From Bacteroidota bacterium (GTDB taxonomy: Bacteria > Bacteroidota > Bacteroidia > CAILMK01 > JAAYUY01): a stretch of 33,057 nt of DNA. Of this stretch, positions 26,808 to 33,057 are shown one piece after another; positions within the stretch are counted from its first letter, which is position 1, and each line of letters starts with the position of its first letter. The notes beneath the pieces are model-generated. The model was not told the origin of the DNA, made no database searches, and worked only from the letters and a program-made list of their open reading frames with translations. The stretch covers positions 1 through 33,057 of the forward strand of contig JADHTG010000036.1 in assembly GCA_016776505.1 (NCBI GenBank), written 5' to 3'. The position numbers and the translations under genes are program-made.

Positions 26808-27224
26808 ATGTCAAATAGAACGTTCACGATAATTAAACCAGAGGTTGTTGCAAAAGGTTTTGAAGGAAAAGTATTGGATGCTTTTAGCGAAAGAGGATTT
26901 CGAGTAGTAGCTTTAAAAAAAACACAATTTAGTCTTGAACAGGCAAGCCGTTTCTATGCAATCCATAAGGATAGACCATTTTTCCAGGGATTATTGAAGT
27001 ACATCACTTCATCCCCTGTTGTAGTGGCCATTTTAGAGAAAGAAAATGCGGTGCAGGATTTTAGAAAATTAATTGGTTCAACAAATCCTGCAGAAGCAGA
27101 AGAAGGTACAATTAGAAAGAAGTTTGGCAGTAATATTGAACAAAATGCAGTGCATGGCTCTGATTCTGATGAAAATGCACAGATTGAAGGTTCTTATTTC
27201 TTTTCATTATTTGAACAATATTGA
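26808..27224 (+). CDS. ndk: Nucleoside diphosphate kinase
   Basis: Transfers the gamma phosphate from ATP to other nucleoside diphosphates through a phosphohistidine. The active histidine is H116 in the signature NAVHGSDS, and the N-terminal TFTIIKPEVV and the SSPVVVAILEKENAV stretch match the family. At 138 residues it is the standard size. It is the first gene of a three-gene run with the coiled-coil protein and the PpiD-like isomerase. Confidence 0.97.
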   Translation: MSNRTFTIIKPEVVAKGFEGKVLDAFSERGFRVVALKKTQFSLEQASRFYAIHKDRPFFQGLLKYITSSPVVVAILEKENAVQDFRKLIGSTNPAEAEEGTIRKKFGSNIEQNAVHGSDSDENAQIEGSYFFSLFEQY

Positions 27225-27263
27225 TATGATTCGAATTCAATTAACCATTCAAATTATAAGTTT

Positions 27264-28190
27264 ATGAGCGAAGCTGAAGTAGTAAACAAAAAGAAAAGTA
27301 TTGGTAAACAATTGATCATTGTTTTTATTATTCTGCTACTATTATTCAATGCGTTTTTGATTTCAAGATTAATTCGTAAGAACAACCAGGTGACCAATGA
27401 GTTGGTATCCACGATCGCGCTAAAGGAGGAATTAGAAGTAGAACTTAAAACATTTGAAAATCAAATTGTTGAATACAAAGAATTAGTTAGTGATAAGGAT
27501 ACTTTACTTCTTGAAAAGCAAAGGGAAATTGAGGAACTGGCAGAAAAGATTCAGGTCATGATCAGGGCAGGAAAGATTACCCAGGCAAAATATGATGCAG
27601 CAAAAGAGGAAATTGCGCAGCTGAAGTATTACACTAAGAAATACCAGGCGGAAATTAAGGAATTAGAGAAAAAAAATCAAAAACTAACAGCGGAGAATGA
27701 AGGTTTGAAAACAGAAGTGATAGAAGTCAAGAGAGAAGTAGATAAACTAACGGATGAAAATGTAGGTTTAACCAATAAGGTCAGTTTGGGCGAAATGCTC
27801 AGGACCTCTTCAATTACTGTTCAAGGGATACAGGTCAAGGGGGGTAAACAAAAAATAACGGAAAGAGGAAACAAAATGTCTGCTCTTAAAATCATTTTCA
27901 AAATCCAGGACAATCAAATTGCCATTGAAAAAGAACGTATATTTTATGTCAAGGTATTGAGTCCGAAAGAAGAAACTCTTTATATTGAAGAAAGAGGCTC
28001 CGGTCAGTTTTCATACCAGGGAGAAGAAGCTTTGTATACTACAAAAGAAACATTGCAGTATACAAATAATCCGGAAGAGTCTTATACTATTTATTGGGGT
28101 AAAGGATCTCCATTTGAAAAAGGGGATTACAAAATCCAGATTTATAATGAGGGTGTAAAAATCGGAGAAAAATCATTTGTAGTTAAATAA
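27264..28190 (+). CDS. Membrane-anchored coiled-coil protein of unknown function
   Basis: I do not recognise a named family. The 308 residues divide into a short basic cytoplasmic N-terminus, one membrane helix (about 17-34, LIIVFIILLLLFNAFLI), a long coiled coil (about 42-175, heptad-like and rich in K, E and L) and a C-terminal globular region (about 182-308) predicted by eye to be mostly beta strands (SITVQGIQVKGGKQK, YKIQIYNEGVKIGEKSFVVK). The plan suggests a periplasmic domain held away from the membrane by a stalk. It sits 39 bases after ndk and 11 bases before the PpiD-like gene, so a partner role in periplasmic protein folding is a reasonable guess, not shown. Confidence 0.8.
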   Translation: MSEAEVVNKKKSIGKQLIIVFIILLLLFNAFLISRLIRKNNQVTNELVSTIALKEELEVELKTFENQIVEYKELVSDKDTLLLEKQREIEELAEKIQVMIRAGKITQAKYDAAKEEIAQLKYYTKKYQAEIKELEKKNQKLTAENEGLKTEVIEVKREVDKLTDENVGLTNKVSLGEMLRTSSITVQGIQVKGGKQKITERGNKMSALKIIFKIQDNQIAIEKERIFYVKVLSPKEETLYIEERGSGQFSYQGEEALYTTKETLQYTNNPEESYTIYWGKGSPFEKGDYKIQIYNEGVKIGEKSFVVK

Positions 28191-28201
28191 TTAAAAAAAA
28201 T

Positions 28202-30301
28202 ATGGCAGCTATAGGAACAATTAGGAAATACTCGGGTCTTGCTGTGGGGTTAATTGGTGTTTCCATTGCCGCATTTATTGTAAGCGATGCTTTTCAGAGC
28301 AATTCAGGCATGTTGAATAACAGTAAAATGGATGTAGGGGAAATTGATGGAGAAGTTATTTCATACCAGGAATTTCAAGCACGATATGACGTTGAACTGG
28401 AACGCTATAAAAACAGAACACAGTCTGATGCTATTGATCCTAGTATTTACGACCAACTGAGAACTGAATTGTGGGATAAAATGCAGGAAGAAATAATTTA
28501 TAGCAAGGAATATGAAAAGTTGGGTATTTCTTTTTCTTCTGAGGAATTGTCATACCGGGTGAGCGGACCAGAACCTCACTCTGCTGTGAAACAGTTTTTT
28601 ACCAATCCTGAAACTCAGGAATTTGATCGCAACCAAATGGTTGGTTTCCTTAAAAATATGGATGAATATCCCGAATATAAATCCATTTGGCTTGAATTTG
28701 AATCTGAATTGGCGAAAGAATCCAAACGGAATAAGTATTTTAACCTGGTGAAGGCCGGATTATATACTACGGACCTGGAAGCCAAAGAATCCCACATGAG
28801 TAAAAATCAATACGCGACATTTGATTATATTTCTCTGCCATTGAGGGATCTTCCTGATTCTACAATTGCTGTAACAGATGCTGATATTAAAAAGTACTAT
28901 AACAATCATAAAGAGGATTTTCTTATTGAGGAAAGTCGATCTTTTGATTTTGTAGTTTGGGAAATTTTGCCTTCCAAGGACGATTCCATTTCATGGTTTA
29001 CAAAATTGAACAATATTAGAAATGATTTTAAACTCACCACAAAAGATTCAACTTACGTAGAATTACACAGCGATGAGCATTTTGATACGCTTTATCATAA
29101 TCCTGGATTTTTCAGTGAAGCAATTGATCATGTATACTTTACACTAAAGGATGATGACAGCATCATTGGACCCTACCTGGATGCTAATAAATATAAAATC
29201 GCCAAACTGATTAACCGCAAGAAAGATACTGCATATTCTTATAAAGCAAGTCATATATTGATAAATCCAAAAGGGCCAACTGATGCAGATACGCTTGAAG
29301 CATTGAAAAAAGCCAGGGAATTGATGGCTGAAGCAAAGGATGGGGCAGATTTTACTTTACTGGCTATGCGAAATAGTGAGGATAAGAATTCAGCTGTCAA
29401 AGGAGGAGACTTGGGTTGGTTCAGGGATAAAACTATGGTAAAACCATTTATGGATGCTGTGAAGGGTATGAAAAAAGGGGAATATAGGGTTGTTAAATCA
29501 CAATTCGGAGCTCACCTGATCTACGTAACAGATAACCCCAGTAATACCTTAATTAAAGTAGGTGTAATATCTAAAATCATAGGTCCAACTTCAGAAACAC
29601 GTAACAAGATTTATTCAGAAGTAAATAAGTTCAGAAGCATTGTAAAAACACCTGAACAATTTGAATCCTATGTAAATGAGCATGGATTGAATAAGCAAAT
29701 TGCAATGGAGATTCGTCCAATGGAAAGAGAAGTTCCTGGTGTGCAAAATGGAGGTGCACTTGTAAGCTGGGCATATCGTAGCGAATTAGGTAAAGTGAGT
29801 GAAGCGATCGAACTGAATGATCAGTATGTGGTAGCCATACTGACGGAAGTTTATAAAGAAGGACCGGCTCCTATTGAGAAAGTGAGAGAGGATATTAAAT
29901 TGAAAGTTATTACCGAGAAGAAAAAAGAATTGCTTAAACAGAAATTAGTAGATGCAAATAAAAAAGACCTGCTAGCTATTTCAGAACAAGTTGGAGTGCA
30001 GGTTGAAAAAATCACAAATGCAAGTTTTGATAATGCTTTAGTTTCAGGTTTGGGAGAGGAAAAGCTATTAATAGGGACGGTGTTTGGAAGCAAGCCAAAT
30101 AAACTTTCAGAACCCATTGTGGGTGCAAATGCTGTATTTCAATTTGTATTGAGAGAATTTTCAGAAGTTCAAACACCTGAAGATTTTAGTGATATTAAGA
30201 AAGAAAAAATGGGTAACCAGCAAGGAATGGCACAATATGAAACAATGGAGTCCCTTAAAGAATTAGCAGATATAAAAGACTGGAGATACAAATTTTTTTA
30301 A
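28202..30301 (+). CDS. PpiD-like membrane-anchored peptidyl-prolyl isomerase
   Basis: A periplasmic folding factor held by one N-terminal helix (about 9-29). Next comes a SurA-N-like chaperone region (about 45-240; GEIDGEVISYQEFQ) and a parvulin domain (about 345-440; ASHILINPKG ... GGDLGWFRDKTMVKPF ... FGAHLIYVTD), then a second, more divergent region to residue 699. The layout and size match E. coli PpiD (623 residues) with an extended C-terminus, as usual in Bacteroidota. It is the last gene of the ndk run, and a strong terminator lies 22 bases beyond its stop. Confidence 0.9.
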   Translation: MAAIGTIRKYSGLAVGLIGVSIAAFIVSDAFQSNSGMLNNSKMDVGEIDGEVISYQEFQARYDVELERYKNRTQSDAIDPSIYDQLRTELWDKMQEEIIYSKEYEKLGISFSSEELSYRVSGPEPHSAVKQFFTNPETQEFDRNQMVGFLKNMDEYPEYKSIWLEFESELAKESKRNKYFNLVKAGLYTTDLEAKESHMSKNQYATFDYISLPLRDLPDSTIAVTDADIKKYYNNHKEDFLIEESRSFDFVVWEILPSKDDSISWFTKLNNIRNDFKLTTKDSTYVELHSDEHFDTLYHNPGFFSEAIDHVYFTLKDDDSIIGPYLDANKYKIAKLINRKKDTAYSYKASHILINPKGPTDADTLEALKKARELMAEAKDGADFTLLAMRNSEDKNSAVKGGDLGWFRDKTMVKPFMDAVKGMKKGEYRVVKSQFGAHLIYVTDNPSNTLIKVGVISKIIGPTSETRNKIYSEVNKFRSIVKTPEQFESYVNEHGLNKQIAMEIRPMEREVPGVQNGGALVSWAYRSELGKVSEAIELNDQYVVAILTEVYKEGPAPIEKVREDIKLKVITEKKKELLKQKLVDANKKDLLAISEQVGVQVEKITNASFDNALVSGLGEEKLLIGTVFGSKPNKLSEPIVGANAVFQFVLREFSEVQTPEDFSDIKKEKMGNQQGMAQYETMESLKELADIKDWRYKFF

Positions 30302-30323
30302 AAAGCAGATAAGAAATAATGAG

Positions 30324-30359
30324 AAGCCGCAGTTCAATTTGTTCTGCGGCTTTTTTTTT
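30324..30359 (+). terminator. Rho-independent terminator after the ndk - PpiD unit
   Basis: A perfect 9-bp stem AAGCCGCAG (30324-30332) and CTGCGGCTT (30344-30352) with an 11-base loop runs into a stretch of nine T residues ending at 30359. Confidence 0.92.
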
Positions 30360-30477
30360 AGAAAATTTAGATTCATCACATTTCAATTAGTAAAGTATTT
30401 TGTAATTTTCATCGCTGTGCAAATGGCATTAAAAAAAAGAAGGCTTATTTCTGACATAAATAACTAAAAAAATAAAG

Positions 30478-31875
30478 ATGGAATTTCGAATTGAAAAAGA
30501 CAGTTTAGGAGAAGTTAAGGTTCCTGCCGATAAATATTGGGCAGCACAAACTCAACGATCTCTTCAAAATTTTAAAATTGGGAATGCTGGTGACAAAATG
30601 CCCATTGAAATCATTTATGCTTTTGCAGTATTGAAAAAATCCGCTGCTTTGGTGAATATGGAATTGGGAGTTCTTGCTGAAGATAAAGCCAAACTAATTG
30701 CCCAGGTTTGTGATGAAATTACAGAAGGAAAGCTGGATGATCAATTTCCGCTTGTTGTGTGGCAAACAGGTTCAGGTACTCAATCCAATATGAACCTAAA
30801 TGAAGTGATTGCCAACCGGGGTCATGTAATTAAAGGAGGAGGACTAAAAGATGAAAAGAAATTCCTGCATCCGAATGATGATGTGAACAAGTCTCAATCA
30901 TCTAATGACACCTTTCCAACTGCCATGCACATTGCTTCGTATAAACTAATTGTTGAAAAAACACTTCCTGGAATTGAAAAGCTTTTCAATACTCTCCTTG
31001 CCAAGTCAGAAGCTTTTAAGAAAGTAGTAAAAATTGGCCGTACCCACTTAATGGATGCTACTCCGCTAACTGTTGGACAGGAATTTTCTGGCTATGCATC
31101 TCAATTAGAGCATGGAATCAAAGCAATTGAAGGATCTCTGTTCCATTTAGCGGAACTTGCTTTGGGGGGAACTGCTGTCGGCACGGGTTTGAATGCACCA
31201 CAAGGATATGCAGATTTAGTAGCCCGGAAAATGGCTGAATTAACCGGACTTCCTTTTGTAAGTGCTGAAAATAAGTTTGAGGCTTTGGCAGCACATGATG
31301 CCATGGTGGAAATATCAGGATCCTTAAAAACAGTGGCCAGCAGCTTAATGAAAATTGGAAATGATATTCGATTGCTGGCTTCAGGACCAAGATCCGGTAT
31401 TGGGGAACTTATAATTCCTTCTAACGAGCCTGGTTCTTCTATCATGCCAGGGAAAGTGAACCCTACTCAAGCTGAAGCCCTGACTATGGTTTGTGCCCAG
31501 GTGGCTGGCAACGATATGGCTATCACAGTAGGTGGCATGACAGGTCATTTTGAACTGAATGTATTCAAACCCATGATGGCACTTAATGTATTGAACTCCG
31601 CTCGCTTGATTGGCGATGCCTGTATTTCCTTTAATGACAATTGTGCTGTTGGCATTGAGCCTAATTATCCAAGAATCAAACAACATCTTGATAATTCTTT
31701 GATGCTGGTTACTGCTCTTAACACCCATATTGGATATGATAATGCGGCTAAAATTGCTAAAAAAGCCCATGCGGATGGAACCACTCTGAAAGAATCAGCG
31801 ATTGCATTGGGATTATTGACTGCTGAGCAGTTCGATGAATGGGTCCGACCTGAAAATATGGTTGGGAATTTGTAG
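30478..31875 (+). CDS. fumC: Class II fumarate hydratase
   Basis: Interconverts fumarate and malate in the TCA cycle; class II enzymes are iron-free, oxygen-stable homotetramers. The family signature [11 protein letters not shown] is at 319-329, and the substrate motifs [20 protein letters not shown] and the active-site histidine stretch [11 protein letters not shown] are all intact. Its 465 residues are standard. It follows the terminator of the previous unit, so it must have its own promoter in 30360-30477, where no exact TAnnTTTG box is seen. Confidence 0.97.
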   Translation: MEFRIEKDSLGEVKVPADKYWAAQTQRSLQNFKIGNAGDKMPIEIIYAFAVLKKSAALVNMELGVLAEDKAKLIAQVCDEITEGKLDDQFPLVVWQTGSGTQSNMNLNEVIANRGHVIKGGGLKDEKKFLHPNDDVNKSQSSNDTFPTAMHIASYKLIVEKTLPGIEKLFNTLLAKSEAFKKVVKIGRTHLMDATPLTVGQEFSGYASQLEHGIKAIEGSLFHLAELALGGTAVGTGLNAPQGYADLVARKMAELTGLPFVSAENKFEALAAHDAMVEISGSLKTVASSLMKIGNDIRLLASGPRSGIGELIIPSNEPGSSIMPGKVNPTQAEALTMVCAQVAGNDMAITVGGMTGHFELNVFKPMMALNVLNSARLIGDACISFNDNCAVGIEPNYPRIKQHLDNSLMLVTALNTHIGYDNAAKIAKKAHADGTTLKESAIALGLLTAEQFDEWVRPENMVGNL

Positions 31876-31936
31876 ACCAAGGCAGAGGAAAGAGCCGAAT
31901 CTACATCCGAAATCTGCAATTCGAAATCCGAATGAT

Positions 31937-33057
31937 ATGAAAAAGCGTTACGAAAATATTAATCCTGAATTGTTCATTCAAAACCGGAATAATCTGGCTA
32001 AAGCTTTAAAATCCAATTCAATAGCAATATTAAACTCCAATGATCAATTTCCACGGAACGGGGACCAACTGCACCGCTTTCATCAAAATTCGGATTTGTT
32101 TTGGGCATCTGGTCTTGATCAGGAAAAGTGTATCCTTTTGCTTTTTCCCGACTCACCCATTCCTGAATACAAAGAAATTGTATTCATTATTGAATCAAAT
32201 GAGCACCTGATCAGGTGGGAGGGAAAAAAATATTTTAAGGAGGAGGCTAAAGAAGTTTCCGGAATTGATAGCATCATGTATCTGGATCGTTTTGAGGGTA
32301 TATTGCATGAGATTATGGGTTATTGTGATACCGTATATCTCAATGCATTGGAATATTTCAAGTTTGAAACAGATGTTCCTTATCGCGATTTAAGATTTAC
32401 AAAATGGATAAAGGATAAATATACTTTTCATACATATAAACGTCTTGCTCCACTCTTACTGGATCTGAGGTTGATTAAATCAGAAATTGAGATCGATTTG
32501 ATTAAAACAGCTTGTAATATAACAGGCAAGGCATTCAGAAGGGTACTGAAATACGTAAAAGCAGGCGTGAAGGAATATGAAATTCAGGCTGAAATTGAAC
32601 ATGAATTTATGATGAACAAGGCATGCGGACATGCGTACCAGCCTATTATTGCATCAGGTAAAAATGCTCTTTGTTTGCACTTCACGACAAACAATGACGA
32701 ATGCAAAAATGGTGATTTGTTATTGTTGGATTTTGGTTCGTCCTATGCAAATTACTCATCGGATCTGAGCCGGACGATACCCATTAATGGGAAGTTCTCT
32801 CCCCGGCAAAAAGCATGCTATGAAGCGGTATTGAGGGTTTACAAAAAAGCGATCGCACTGATGGTTGTAGGGACATCTATAGATGAACTGAATGCCAAAG
32901 TGGGAAAATTGCTGGAATCAGAAATGATCAATTTAGGATTATTCAGCAAAGAGGAGGTCATGAAACAGCCTCCTGACAAACCACTGTATAAAAAATATTT
33001 TATGCATGGTAATTCGCATTTCATTGGGCTGGATGTTCATGATGTCGGAACAAAACA
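31937..33057 (+). CDS. pepP: M24 family Xaa-Pro aminopeptidase (aminopeptidase P), 3' end missing
   Basis: Removes an N-terminal residue that precedes proline, using two metal ions. The first 373 codons are present and the frame is open at the right edge. The N-terminal aminopeptidase P domain (about 1-165; FPRNGDQLHRFHQNSDLFWASGL) comes before the pita-bread domain. Metal ligands D265 (LLLDFGSSY) and D276 (SSDLSRT) and the histidines H357 and H361 (MHGNSHFIGLDVHD) are present with the spacing of E. coli PepP; the two glutamates expected later lie outside the window. The start ATG follows an out-of-frame ATG-ATA-TGA; there is no Shine-Dalgarno sequence. The gap to fumC is 61 bases, so co-transcription is possible. 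Confidence 0.92.
   Translation, partial: MKKRYENINPELFIQNRNNLAKALKSNSIAILNSNDQFPRNGDQLHRFHQNSDLFWASGLDQEKCILLLFPDSPIPEYKEIVFIIESNEHLIRWEGKKYFKEEAKEVSGIDSIMYLDRFEGILHEIMGYCDTVYLNALEYFKFETDVPYRDLRFTKWIKDKYTFHTYKRLAPLLLDLRLIKSEIEIDLIKTACNITGKAFRRVLKYVKAGVKEYEIQAEIEHEFMMNKACGHAYQPIIASGKNALCLHFTTNNDECKNGDLLLLDFGSSYANYSSDLSRTIPINGKFSPRQKACYEAVLRVYKKAIALMVVGTSIDELNAKVGKLLESEMINLGLFSKEEVMKQPPDKPLYKKYFMHGNSHFIGLDVHDVGTK

Overview
The window looks like an ordinary, mostly core chromosomal segment of a free-living member of the Bacteroidota. The DNA is AT-rich. One protein ends in a gliding-motility/type IX secretion (CHU_C-like) sorting domain, there is a Bacteroidota-style membrane pyrophosphatase, and at least eight genes have an exact TAnnTTTG box (the Bacteroidota housekeeping -7 element) a short distance upstream. 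Shine-Dalgarno sequences are nearly absent, also usual for the phylum. There are 24 supported protein genes (one cut by the right edge), no rRNA or tRNA, no CRISPR array and no recognisable insertion sequence. No gap between genes exceeds 300 bases.

Layout. 1-2375: upstream region and rnr (RNase R, +). 2635-4510: tatA followed by a LysM lytic transglycosylase (-). 4782-6759: menE overlapping a CDF metal exporter (+). 6762-9699: ribD - SDR - VOC, a tight minus-strand run. 9794-10639: prmC (+) from a TTG start. 10828-11775: a degenerate CPBP-type membrane protein (-). 11902-14292: hppA ion-pumping pyrophosphatase (-) with a clear terminator. 14496-15479: SIS-domain phosphoglucose/phosphomannose isomerase (+). 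15671-17935: aconitase (+). 18015-19181: AAA ATPase of the DUF4143 type (-), preceded by a pair of 44-bp repeats. 19366-21522: GT-C glycosyltransferase-like membrane protein fused to TPRs (-). 21729-24987: secreted T9SS-type protein and riboflavin synthase (+). 25052-26634: eno - divIC/ftsB (-). 26808-30301: ndk - coiled-coil membrane protein - PpiD-like isomerase (+), ended by a strong terminator. 30478-31875: fumC (+). 31937-end: M24 aminopeptidase P (+, partial).

Functions that fit together: central carbon metabolism (enolase, aconitase, fumarase), menaquinone (menE) and riboflavin synthesis (ribD and riboflavin synthase, in separate transcription units), envelope building and quality control (lytic transglycosylase, TatA, PpiD-like, DivIC, GT-C protein), and translation/RNA upkeep (RNase R, PrmC).

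I did not find a convincing new multi-gene system. The most unusual element is the promoter region of the DUF4143 ATPase: two 44-bp copies, each an imperfect dyad, one sitting on a complete Bacteroidota promoter and ending two bases before the ATG. Second in interest are nested inverted repeats in three intergenic spaces, the uncharacterised coiled-coil protein between ndk and the PpiD-like gene, and the GT-C/TPR fusion.
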